DNA of 23,674 nt from Anaerolineales bacterium. GTDB taxonomy: Bacteria; Chloroflexota; Anaerolineae; Anaerolineales; Villigracilaceae. Both the position numbers and the translations under genes were made by a program. This document shows positions 6,595 through 15,425 of the stretch, one piece after another; position 1 is the stretch's first letter; every line of letters begins with the position of its first letter. Below the pieces are notes generated by a model, which made no database searches, was not told where the DNA came from, and saw only the letters and a list, made by a program, of their open reading frames with translations. The stretch covers positions 1 through 23,674 of the forward strand of contig JAFGKO010000052.1 of the NCBI GenBank assembly GCA_016928525.1, given 5' to 3'.

Positions 6595-9500
6595 CTACAC
6601 AACCTTCTTGGCCGGCAGCAGCCCGGCCTCCTGGATTGGCAGCAGATTGACCCTGACGCCGTCATCGATATCCGGGTCGTAAGGCGGCTTGCCTTCCCGG
6701 TAAGGGCCGTTGGCCCACTCGGGCAGGTCCACTTTGACTGTGCCCTGGATGACTGCATCCAGCCGCTGGTTGCAATCTTTGAGATCCTCCATCTCATCCT
6801 CCAGGTCGGCGATGCGCTTGGCCGGCGCGTCGTTCTGGCGGGCGGCGTTCAGGCGGGTGCGCACCGCTTCCATCTGTGGCCACAGGTAGAGCGACTGCAC
6901 CTTGGGCAGCGTATCCCGGTTCAGGCGGTGGTAATCTAGCATCACGGCGAAGTGGCCCTTGGGGCTGGTCAGCTGCCACAAGATGGGGCGGTTCTTGTAG
7001 AGCTTGACGTGGAATGGATAGAAGAAGTAGCGCTGCAGCCAATCCTCAAGGGGCCTACCAAGATATTTTGCTGAATCTTGCTCGAAATGATATGCAGTTT
7101 CAGCGTCAAATTGCTCTTCTATTTGGATACGGACACGATCTATTAAGTGGGCTTCTTGTCCTGAGCTACCAACTATTGGAATAATACCATCTGGGTCTAT
7201 TCGCAAAGCCTGTAAAACAAAGTAGGAAAAAAAGCGGCGTACATGCTCGCTCCCCTTTTCAGATTTTGTTTTATTTTCCATTATAGACCAAACGGTCTCA
7301 GGCGGGCGATCTCTGTTCATTCCCTCAACTATGGGTCTGTCGGTTGAGCTTGCACCGAATAAGCTATATACAATGTCGTCGATTTTTTTTTGTAGTTTAG
7401 ATAGATGCTCATCTAAAGCTTTTTCAGTCATGTGCAGGAAACTCACTAAATCCTCGAATTCAATAACATGATCTGGTGTATCGGAGAGGAATGTTTCAGC
7501 ATCACCGAGAATTAATAACAGAGATTTTATTCCATTGTCGTTCTGAAGAGAAAAAGCTTGCGTTAATTGTAAGATCCATGGTAATGTGAATCTTGTGCAT
7601 ATTTCGTTCCCTGTATCCCAATGGCGTTTTATTTCATGGATCATTTTTGAATTGCTTACTAGACTTTTCTCTCGATTTTGATCAGGATAAACCATTGGGA
7701 CATTTGCAACATGGCCTGCTTGGTAATGGCGGCCTGGGTTTATTACATTCAGAATATAATTCAATAAATTTGAATTCAATATGGCTAATATAACCCATCG
7801 GTTATACTTATCTTTAGGAAACAATCCTTGACCTTGTACAGAGAAAATTATTCCAGAGGGCAATTGCTGAGCACTGAAGGCGATGCTACTGATGTTAATG
7901 TATGTTATCCCATCATGAAAATAGTAATCCTCATTTTGTGGTCTTGATCTGATTTTTCCAGACGGATCAGCAAAATGTTTGATTCTATCCCCGTTATTTT
8001 CCCAGTCAACTACCAAGTTGAAATCAAGGTAGTATCTGCAATAACTTCCCCCCTTAGCAAAAGGTTGCCATCTTTTACCATTACCCATATTTAGTGGATT
8101 AACTTCCCAAAAATAGTGGACGAATAGTTCGTCGCTTCCCGTTTGAAGCCCCACCTTAGTCATTGCGAAAGTTGGCTGTAGTCGCTTTTCTTTTTCGAAT
8201 AAGTTTCTTATTCCCTTTGGCACCCAGTACGCTATCGGTGATGCAGGAAGGCGATGGAATTCATTCATTGAGGCAATGAAACACCCAGATAAATCATTTG
8301 CTAGTATTTCCCTATAACTTAATTCCTGGTCATCGACTTCATCGAGTTTAAAAAATACTCCAATATCCGTAGTTTGTTTGGAGAGCTCTATTACTGTTGC
8401 AGTTGTTTCAACAGCTGCATCGTCAAGTACTCCACCACCCAAATCTATCGATGTACGGATTACCTTATCGTTTATCAACACTTCTTCACGTAAACTACGG
8501 AATGAAGATAAATAGAAGAATGTTCTAGAAACTAATGTTCCAACATATCCATTTGACCTGAGCAACTCGATGGCTCTCTCGATAAACGCGGCATATAGAT
8601 CATTTTGGGTGTGAGGAAACGTTTGCTTTAAGTAACCTTTAGCAAATTGAGTAGTATTTCCATATGGGGGGTTCATTACCACAACAGCATATTCCCCCAT
8701 CAAAACATCTAGCAGCCTTACGGCTTTATCGGCCTCAGTGGCAAACAATTGGGCGTTTATATCATGCTCGTCCAGTGCCTGGCGGGCGAAGGCGCGCAGG
8801 TCGTCGCGCAGCTCTTGCAGGGTCAGGTGCGGGGTCAGGCTGGCGGCCTGCTCCTCGGGTAGCAGCTCGGCCAGGCGCATCTGGCGCGCTGGCGGCTCGA
8901 AGCCGGGCAGCGCGCGCTGGCGCTGGGTATCCCAATCGCCTGCTACGGCGGCGTGCCCGGCTTTGGCCAGCAGTGCCTTCAGGCGCTCCTCGACGCGCAG
9001 CAGGCTGCCCACCTGGGAGACCTGGTCCATGTCGTCTAGCACCTGGGCGAAGGCGCGCTGTACGACTTTATCGTGGGTGTAGCGCTCCAGGAATTTGCGC
9101 TTGATGCCGCTGTCCGGCAGCGTGGCGTCGGCCACCACCAGGTTGACCTGGCGCACCCTGGCCTGCGGGCGCATGGTGCGGGCTTTCATGAACAGGCTCA
9201 GGGCGGCCAACTGCACGGCGCGGCGGTCGATATCCACCCCGAACAGGTTGTATTCCAGGATAGCGCTGGGGATGCGCGCGTCGTCGATCTGCACCTCGCC
9301 CCACTCGCGCGCATCGCGGTAGATGGCCTCGAAGACTTCCATGGCGTAGTGCCCGAAATGCATCGTGCCGCAGGCCGGGTCGAGCAGCTTGAGCTGCGTG
9401 ACCGGTTTCGGCTCGCGGCGCGGCTCGGCCTGGGGGTTGTTGAGCGGCGAATCGGGATCCAGTATGAACCGGTTTTCCGGATCCTGCTCTCCCTCTTCGA

Positions 9501-10317
9501 CAGGTAACGGCTCCGGCACCAGGTAGTCGCATTTGGTGCGCACGCGCGGCGAGTCGGGGTGCATCTCCAGCCACAGGCGGCCCAGGGTGTTGTCAACCAG
9601 GAATTTGACCACCCAGCGCGGGGTGAAGAACTGGTTGATGACCGCCACATCGTGGGGCGTCTTGGGCTTGCCGCGCTTGCGTACTGCGACCTTTTCCTCG
9701 GCGTTGTAGAACTGGTAGATCCAGCCGATGATCTCGTCCTCTTTCCAGGCGGGTTCCTCCAGGGCGTTGATTTTCTCGATGCAACCCTTGAGCACCGGGT
9801 AGCGCGGCCAGACCAGGCTGTAATCGTCGTCGGGGTCGAACAGGTAGCCGATCAGCTCTCGATCTACCCGGCGGCAGGCTTCCGCCAGGCAGGCTGGCAG
9901 AGCGTCATCGGCGGCGCGCGCCTCGTGCGGATGGTCGTCGCGATAATCGCGATGGAATTTGCTGCGCCCGCCATAGATCTGGCGGGTGGTGATCACCTCG
10001 TCGATGATGCCGCGCGCCTCCAGGCATTTCAAGCCCACCAGACGGTTCAGGAAGGTAAAGGCCGACTCGCGGATATAATCCTGGGAGGCCTGCGGCAGCG
10101 TGCGCCTCTCCTGCAGACTCTGGCGGATCACGGTCGTGATCCGCTTCCAGACCTGGCGGTCGGCCTCGTCAGCCAGGCGCTCGGGCGGGCTTTCCAACGA
10201 CCACTTACGGTCCGTGAAAACGCCATAGCGCTTGAGAGCGATCTCCAGCTCGGCTTCCAGGCTGTGGCGTAGGTCCAGGACCAGGCTCTTGATGGCAGAT
10301 TTGGTTTGGGAATCCAT
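6595..10317 (-). CDS. pglX: BREX type 1 adenine-specific DNA methyltransferase PglX
   Basis: The protein has 1240 residues, the normal size for type 1 PglX. It opens with the family's helical region (SFEARs-like SAFTFLNRLVGLKCLEARG at about 86-104). It carries methyltransferase motif I as DPACGTMHFG (313-322), EYNLFGVDIDRRAVQLA (355-371) for the acidic S-adenosylmethionine loop, and the adenine N6 motif NPPYG (549-553). The C-terminal half should hold target recognition. PglX modifies host adenine in a non-palindromic site, which marks self DNA, and is needed for exclusion. Base composition is uneven: 44 of 60 bases are G or C at 8821-8880 and 41 of 60 at 6841-6900, but only 23 of 60 at 8041-8100 and 19 of 60 at 7381-7440. 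The low-GC part covers about residues 520-1090. A run of nine A lies at 7383-7391. The ATG shares one base with the stop of the preceding gene (TAATG), implying translational coupling. Confidence 0.96.
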   Translation of the reverse strand: MDSQTKSAIKSLVLDLRHSLEAELEIALKRYGVFTDRKWSLESPPERLADEADRQVWKRITTVIRQSLQERRTLPQASQDYIRESAFTFLNRLVGLKCLEARGIIDEVITTRQIYGGRSKFHRDYRDDHPHEARAADDALPACLAEACRRVDRELIGYLFDPDDDYSLVWPRYPVLKGCIEKINALEEPAWKEDEIIGWIYQFYNAEEKVAVRKRGKPKTPHDVAVINQFFTPRWVVKFLVDNTLGRLWLEMHPDSPRVRTKCDYLVPEPLPVEEGEQDPENRFILDPDSPLNNPQAEPRREPKPVTQLKLLDPACGTMHFGHYAMEVFEAIYRDAREWGEVQIDDARIPSAILEYNLFGVDIDRRAVQLAALSLFMKARTMRPQARVRQVNLVVADATLPDSGIKRKFLERYTHDKVVQRAFAQVLDDMDQVSQVGSLLRVEERLKALLAKAGHAAVAGDWDTQRQRALPGFEPPARQMRLAELLPEEQAASLTPHLTLQELRDDLRAFARQALDEHDINAQLFATEADKAVRLLDVLMGEYAVVVMNPPYGNTTQFAKGYLKQTFPHTQNDLYAAFIERAIELLRSNGYVGTLVSRTFFYLSSFRSLREEVLINDKVIRTSIDLGGGVLDDAAVETTATVIELSKQTTDIGVFFKLDEVDDQELSYREILANDLSGCFIASMNEFHRLPASPIAYWVPKGIRNLFEKEKRLQPTFAMTKVGLQTGSDELFVHYFWEVNPLNMGNGKRWQPFAKGGSYCRYYLDFNLVVDWENNGDRIKHFADPSGKIRSRPQNEDYYFHDGITYINISSIAFSAQQLPSGIIFSVQGQGLFPKDKYNRWVILAILNSNLLNYILNVINPGRHYQAGHVANVPMVYPDQNREKSLVSNSKMIHEIKRHWDTGNEICTRFTLPWILQLTQAFSLQNDNGIKSLLLILGDAETFLSDTPDHVIEFEDLVSFLHMTEKALDEHLSKLQKKIDDIVYSLFGASSTDRPIVEGMNRDRPPETVWSIMENKTKSEKGSEHVRRFFSYFVLQALRIDPDGIIPIVGSSGQEAHLIDRVRIQIEEQFDAETAYHFEQDSAKYLGRPLEDWLQRYFFYPFHVKLYKNRPILWQLTSPKGHFAVMLDYHRLNRDTLPKVQSLYLWPQMEAVRTRLNAARQNDAPAKRIADLEDEMEDLKDCNQRLDAVIQGTVKVDLPEWANGPYREGKPPYDPDIDDGVRVNLLPIQEAGLLPAKKVV
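7383..7391 (-). repeat. Run of nine A in the coding strand of pglX
   Basis: The coding strand reads CAA AAA AAA ATC (Q-K-K-I), a tract of nine A. Tracts of this length can slip during replication. The frame is intact here, so this copy encodes a full protein. Confidence 0.9.
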
Positions 10318-11849
10318 TATTCAACCTGCGCTTCTTTGAGTTCTTTATCTTGGGCGGCCATGAACATGGGCTTAAGATGGTTCATCATTGCCTGGATGGC
10401 CTTGGGATCTCTCGTCAAGGTGCCGAACTCCACCCGGTTTCCCCAATCCTTGCGCCCGGCGAATGACAGCCAGTTGTAACTGGTTGTCACCATAAACGTC
10501 ACATCGCATATGATGATCTTGGCGTGGTTATCTTCCAGCCGGAACAGCTGAAGATTCTTACCACCTTTACCTTTTTGAAGATTTTGTAGTAGTTTTAATG
10601 TTCGAATTTCCTGGTGGTCTGACTCGCCAAACCCATATCCAATCAAGACCGTCACATTACGAGCGATAGCTTCTGCAATTAGATCGCGCAACTCACGATT
10701 CACCGCGGTAGGAGTCATCCAGGGCGATACGATGATGACTTGTTTTTTAGCCTGGCGTAAAGCCTGTAATAGCATGGGGCGGTGTTCGGTCATCGAAAGC
10801 ACTTGCAAAGTGGGAGCGGCTTCATCCAGATCTTTGATCTGTTCTCTTAGGTGTTCAATCTCAAGCTCCAATAGGTGCTGATTCTGTAGGGCCTGGTTTG
10901 TATCCTCTTCGGTAATGGAAGCGTGCGCCACTTCCTGAGTCTGCTCGATTTGTTGCTCGATCTTGGCAATGTTCTGTTCAATCCTGGGGATCTCGACTGC
11001 CTTTCGCACAGCAGCTTGGTATAGCTCGGGGTCGATGATCTCTTGAACCGGATCCTTAGAAAACTCTGGGCCACGCTTTGGCTCGGCGCGAAGCGCACGT
11101 ATACCTTCCTGTTCCATTTTGAGCAGAGCCACTTCGTGACGCGAGGAGCGTTCGACCCCGTCATAGACATGCACGATCACATCGCCGGAAGACCGGTTGA
11201 CGTACTGCAGGACGCGCATCGGGCGGTAGCCAATGTGCCAGTTTTCAACCTCCAGCACATCCAGTAATTCCTTGTTCTGCTGGACCTGGCTCAACGAGCG
11301 CTTGACTTCCTTCCACACCCGCCTGAGGGATACGATCTCAACCTGGTCATAATGCGGCACTTCCATATAGGTCTGTACCTGGAACCAATCCGATTCAGTG
11401 GCGTTCTTCCCCGTAAACAAATGACGGTCCGGGTAATACTCGCTGGTCAACGCGTCGATACAAAAGGTGAAAGTCTCCTCCTCGGGGCGTAGAAACACCA
11501 GTTTTCGCAGGATTTCGCGGCCCTTGGTGGTGATGTTGAGCACTTCCCGGCGCTTCTTCTCCCCTTCCAGCCCGATGATCGTCACGTAACCCTCGCGCTG
11601 CAAGCGTTCCAGGGCGTCATAGGTGATGGCGTGTTCCAGGCCATAGATGCCGCTGATATCCTTGACGGTGTTGACCTTAGCCTCCATGGCGTGCAGCACG
11701 AACCGGTCAATCGCCGGCAAGGGCTGCTCCACCTGCATGAGCGTTCGCAGGTAGACCTTATAGGAGGGCATGGCCGCCTCGTACCAGTCTGTCAGGATAT
11801 AACCGGGGTGGTCATTTTCGTGTTGTTGTGCTAACTTATCAACGTCCAT
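10317..11849 (-). CDS. Winged-helix/phospholipase D-fold protein of the inserted cassette
   Basis: The protein has 510 residues. Residues about 44-120 resemble a winged-helix DNA-binding domain (AIDRFVLHAMEAKVNTVKDISGIYGL, with a wing before the helix GREILRKLV). Residues about 285-342 are a Glu/Gln-rich coiled coil. Residues 355-490 form a PLD-like domain: QVIIVSPWM, then one HxKxxxxD motif, H442-A-K444 with D449, followed by TTSYNWLS. Only one HKD motif is present, so activity would need a dimer, as in Nuc-type nucleases. The role could be nucleic-acid cleavage or binding; DISARM's DrmC is also a PLD protein encoded with a helicase, but I cannot show this is an orthologue. A longer frame opens at 11957, but the first 36 residues would lie inside the helicase gene. 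I chose the ATG at 11849, which overlaps the helicase stop by 11 bases. The stop shares one base with the pglX start. Confidence 0.85.
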   Translation of the reverse strand: MDVDKLAQQHENDHPGYILTDWYEAAMPSYKVYLRTLMQVEQPLPAIDRFVLHAMEAKVNTVKDISGIYGLEHAITYDALERLQREGYVTIIGLEGEKKRREVLNITTKGREILRKLVFLRPEEETFTFCIDALTSEYYPDRHLFTGKNATESDWFQVQTYMEVPHYDQVEIVSLRRVWKEVKRSLSQVQQNKELLDVLEVENWHIGYRPMRVLQYVNRSSGDVIVHVYDGVERSSRHEVALLKMEQEGIRALRAEPKRGPEFSKDPVQEIIDPELYQAAVRKAVEIPRIEQNIAKIEQQIEQTQEVAHASITEEDTNQALQNQHLLELEIEHLREQIKDLDEAAPTLQVLSMTEHRPMLLQALRQAKKQVIIVSPWMTPTAVNRELRDLIAEAIARNVTVLIGYGFGESDHQEIRTLKLLQNLQKGKGGKNLQLFRLEDNHAKIIICDVTFMVTTSYNWLSFAGRKDWGNRVEFGTLTRDPKAIQAMMNHLKPMFMAAQDKELKEAQVE

Positions 11850-14800
11850 GGCGCAAGGCCTCCAGTGCACAGTCCGCCGGATGATGGCGGATATGGTGGA
11901 TGACAGCAAAGAATGGGTTGGAGCGTCCCCCAGCGAATTCGATATCCTCGTCGCCAACGATGATCAATAGCTCGCGGGCCCTGGAGAGGGCCACGTTCAG
12001 ACGTCGCTCGTCTTGCAGAAAGCCGATCTTGCCTTGTGGATTGCTACGCACCACGCTGTAGATGATAATATCCCGCTCGCGACCCTGGTAAGCGTCTACC
12101 GTGTCAACCTCAACATCCTGGATATGCGGCCAGCGGGCGCGCCCCGCGGATACTTTTTGCCGGATAGCAGCTTTTTGCGCCAGGTATCCGGTAATCACCC
12201 CCACCGTTTTATCGAAGATCCCCGCGCTGGTATAGCTGGCTTCGATCTGATCCAAAAGCGCCAGCACAGAATCGACCTCGGCCTGGTTCATGCGACTGTA
12301 GCCGGACCTGACCTCGCTATGTTCGGGAAGTTTCTTGGTCGAATACCACACCACGGAGCGCGGGCACCACTCAAGCATGTGCTGGCGCTCTTGCTCCTGA
12401 ACGCCATTCTGCAAGCCCACATCAGAATAGAAGCATTCGCCGATCAACGTGCCGATGGCAGGGTGCATGCGGTATTGGATGGTCAATGGCAGCTTCACGT
12501 TCTTCTGCGCGCCTTCTATCAATTCCTGGAACAGGCTGGTTTGTAGCATTTCACGGTGGACGCCATCAGCTTTCTGGATGGCTTCATCCAGGTCGCGGCC
12601 AATAGTGGGGGGCAACTGGCGATGATCGCCGACCAGCACCATCTTGCGCCCGCGCACCAGGGGCACCAGCAGCTCGGGATGGGTAGCTTTCCCGGCCTCA
12701 TCGACGATCACCCAATCGAACTCCAGGTCACTGACATCGCCCTTAGCGGCTACGCCGATGCAGGTGGCCCCGACCACTTTGCAGCGGCTAAGATAGGCGG
12801 AAGCGAAATCGCGATAATTCTTGCCAACCTGCTGTTTCCATTCGTCAACCAGGCGGCGGATGCGACCCAATTTCGCCATCTCCTCCTTTTGATGGATGTA
12901 GTTGCGGTCAATGAACCCACGCAAGTCTTCTAATGTAGTATAAGAGATTTTGTATTCTGATTGCAAGAACTCATTCACCAGGCTGATCCCGGACTCGATC
13001 TCGTTGGCATACCTGTCGATCTCTGTTTGCAAGATCTTGATCTTCTCAAGAGTTTCTGAGCGCAGGAAACTGATCCCCGCCACCTGGTTGGCCTGATCCA
13101 GGAAAGCGGTCGCCCAGTCCAGGTAGTCGTTCTGGAAGGTGCTGATCATCCTGCGCAGGTCTTCGTCCCCTGGCGCCGCCTCGGCCAGGATGCTCTCGGC
13201 TTGTTGCCTGAGCTGCTGGGCGCGGTTGATGGTGTTCTCCAGCGATTCGTACTCGCGGTTCAACTCACCCAGCTTCTTCTGTGCCTCTTGGATTTCTGCC
13301 TCGCGCTGTTGCAGGCGGACCTCAATATCCTGGCACTCGTCCAGCACGCCCAACGCTTCGCTCAGCTTTTTACCTCCCGAGGCTTTCTCCTCTAAATCGG
13401 TGAAGTAATCATCGCTGCGCTGGATCACCTTTTCTCGCCAGTTCTGCAACTGGCGGTCCAACAGTAATCCCTCCGTGGTGCCGGCTTTCTCCTCCCTACC
13501 CACGCGCACCACATACTCGCTCAGGCCCGGGCGCAACTCAACGATTTTATCCAGAGCGTTATTGACGGCGACATTGGACTGCGAGGTGACCAGGATGCGG
13601 GCGTGTTCCTGGCGCTCGATGATCTGGAGCACCAATTCAGCGATGACCGAAGTTTTTCCCGTGCCTGGCGGCCCCTGAACCAGGAACATATCACGGGTTG
13701 CCAGGGCCCTTTGCACCGCTTTTCGTTGAGATTCGTCCAATTCCGCCTGGAACCACATATCCACTACGCTGGGGTTGTCGATACATAAAGTCCCTGGGTC
13801 TGAGAGGATATCCGGCAAATTGGGATTGACCGTCTCACGGAAGCGCAAGCGTTTCATCGCCTTTTGCTGGCGGAAAAGCACCGCTTCGACCTGGCTTTTA
13901 TCCAGAGTGACCAGGCCGGAATCTTTAAATTTGCTTGTGTCGATGTTGCGCACCAGGCCAAACTTGAGGATATTGCCTGTCAGGTCCTCGTAATACCCTA
14001 CAGGATGTTGCCGGCCATCATCGCCCGTCATGCACAACAAATCATCCTCGCTAAGACCGAACGCATCTTCTTCTGGGGACTCTCGCAGGAATAGCTTGAG
14101 GGATGCGCCTGCATCACTCTCTTCCCATTCGGCATAACGCAGTTGGAATTCTCTCAACAACCTCTGTTGTTGATCCAGAAGATCCTGCCACATTTTAAAG
14201 CGACCTTTATCTTCCAGATCGGCTTGCGTGACCTGCTGGCGCTTTTCCGTGTGAGCATCAATAGCCGATGCCAGGGGCTTGATATTGGCGAAGGGTGGGA
14301 CTTTCGCATTGGTGTCTATGTGCAAGCGAGTCAGGATTTTGTAGCCATGCTCGCGATCGATCGATAAATCCGCCGGGTCGCGTAGGCCGATCCCGATGAT
14401 GACAAAGTGTCGCGAAGGTGTTGTATGGCTGTCAGGCACACACCATAAACGCATCTGGGAGGTGGTCAGACGATAGACCATGCCATCGCCATCACGAGCA
14501 GGTTCAGCCCACCCATAAACACTGCGTTCGAATTCCTTGTTCAAAAAATGGGTGGCAATATAATCTTTGGGTAAATCGATGAATCCAACCTCGTGGAGCG
14601 TGCTGATGGCTTTATTGGTCAAACACAGGTAATAGATCTCCTCCGCCTGAACCTTGCGCAAGACATATTCCAGGGTGCGCTTGACCTCCGAAAAGACGGT
14701 GAAGTTCACCTCCGGGGTCAACCCCGCCAGTTGTTCGAATTCCTGGCGAATCTCTTCGGGCAACGCCTGGATGGCTCGCCGCACTTCTGATAGTGTGGGG

Positions 14801-15414
14801 TCCATCTTCCTGCACAGCAATTCGGTGGCGATTTCGCCAAAACTGCGGATATCTGCAGCCTCATCCAACTCGAAGCTGCCTTGATCGACTGCACCCGTGC
14901 GGCCTTCGAGCATATCGATCAAGTTTTGTAATCCGGCGTTCGAGACCAGGATCTCGTGATGCAAAGGGTTGGTGAGCAGGATGCAGCCGCTACGCAAGCC
15001 GCCATGGGCGATGTCGCGGGCGTGCAGATCGTGGAGAAAACCAGCCAATGCTAGCAGGAACTCGCAGGACCATTTCAAGGATGGCTCCATCTGGGTAATG
15101 TACTTGCCCAATGGATGGGCGGCCGCTTTTCCGGCGCCGCCATACGGATAAACGAAGTAGTAGCAATTGTTGCGTGAATCGTAACCGTAGTCACACATGG
15201 ATAAATAGGCGGGATGGTTATAGAGCATCAACTCATTCGCCCGCCGGAACACAATTTGGTGGACAAGCTCGCTGGCCTTTGGCGTATTCACTATATAAAC
15301 TTGCACAAATTCATCGAGGCCAGCCTGTAGATCCTGAGCGAGATAAGCTTCGCCCATATCTATGTTGACCAGTTCTGTTTGGAGAACGTAGCGGTTGTCG
15401 ATGGTTTTGCTCAT
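11839..15414 (-). CDS. Pseudokinase fused to SF1 UPF1/DNA2-like helicase
   Basis: The protein has 1191 residues. Residues 8-250 follow a Hanks kinase fold but are degenerate: the glycine loop is LVNIDMGEAY, the catalytic loop reads HGGLRSGCILL (137-147) where HRDLKPxNIL is expected, and NAGL (159-162) replaces DFG. It is therefore probably a pseudokinase acting as a regulatory or docking domain. After a linker region comes a superfamily 1 helicase: GPPGTGKT (581-588), TSQSNVAVNNAL (610-621), VDEAG (904-908), GDHRQLPP (929-936), QYRMHP (980-985), AYQGRERD (1108-1115) and LNVALSRAR (1139-1147). A long coiled coil (about 690-745) and further helices are inserted between the early and later motifs. 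UPF1-like helicases unwind RNA or DNA 5' to 3'. The start follows the kinase-FGE stop by 11 bases. No strong Shine-Dalgarno is visible, consistent with coupling. Confidence 0.92.
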   Translation of the reverse strand: MSKTIDNRYVLQTELVNIDMGEAYLAQDLQAGLDEFVQVYIVNTPKASELVHQIVFRRANELMLYNHPAYLSMCDYGYDSRNNCYYFVYPYGGAGKAAAHPLGKYITQMEPSLKWSCEFLLALAGFLHDLHARDIAHGGLRSGCILLTNPLHHEILVSNAGLQNLIDMLEGRTGAVDQGSFELDEAADIRSFGEIATELLCRKMDPTLSEVRRAIQALPEEIRQEFEQLAGLTPEVNFTVFSEVKRTLEYVLRKVQAEEIYYLCLTNKAISTLHEVGFIDLPKDYIATHFLNKEFERSVYGWAEPARDGDGMVYRLTTSQMRLWCVPDSHTTPSRHFVIIGIGLRDPADLSIDREHGYKILTRLHIDTNAKVPPFANIKPLASAIDAHTEKRQQVTQADLEDKGRFKMWQDLLDQQQRLLREFQLRYAEWEESDAGASLKLFLRESPEEDAFGLSEDDLLCMTGDDGRQHPVGYYEDLTGNILKFGLVRNIDTSKFKDSGLVTLDKSQVEAVLFRQQKAMKRLRFRETVNPNLPDILSDPGTLCIDNPSVVDMWFQAELDESQRKAVQRALATRDMFLVQGPPGTGKTSVIAELVLQIIERQEHARILVTSQSNVAVNNALDKIVELRPGLSEYVVRVGREEKAGTTEGLLLDRQLQNWREKVIQRSDDYFTDLEEKASGGKKLSEALGVLDECQDIEVRLQQREAEIQEAQKKLGELNREYESLENTINRAQQLRQQAESILAEAAPGDEDLRRMISTFQNDYLDWATAFLDQANQVAGISFLRSETLEKIKILQTEIDRYANEIESGISLVNEFLQSEYKISYTTLEDLRGFIDRNYIHQKEEMAKLGRIRRLVDEWKQQVGKNYRDFASAYLSRCKVVGATCIGVAAKGDVSDLEFDWVIVDEAGKATHPELLVPLVRGRKMVLVGDHRQLPPTIGRDLDEAIQKADGVHREMLQTSLFQELIEGAQKNVKLPLTIQYRMHPAIGTLIGECFYSDVGLQNGVQEQERQHMLEWCPRSVVWYSTKKLPEHSEVRSGYSRMNQAEVDSVLALLDQIEASYTSAGIFDKTVGVITGYLAQKAAIRQKVSAGRARWPHIQDVEVDTVDAYQGRERDIIIYSVVRSNPQGKIGFLQDERRLNVALSRARELLIIVGDEDIEFAGGRSNPFFAVIHHIRHHPADCALEALRHGR

Positions 15415-15425
15415 ATATATACGCT

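Noticed and set aside
9559..10272. Plus-strand open frame of 237 codons opposite pglX
   Set aside because: It is antisense to the well-conserved 5' part of pglX in a high-GC stretch where stop codons are rare. No recognisable domain was seen.
11850..11957. N-terminal extension of the PLD-fold protein by 36 residues
   Set aside because: It lies entirely within the helicase coding region in another frame. The ATG at 11849 gives the short stop-start overlap expected in a tight operon.
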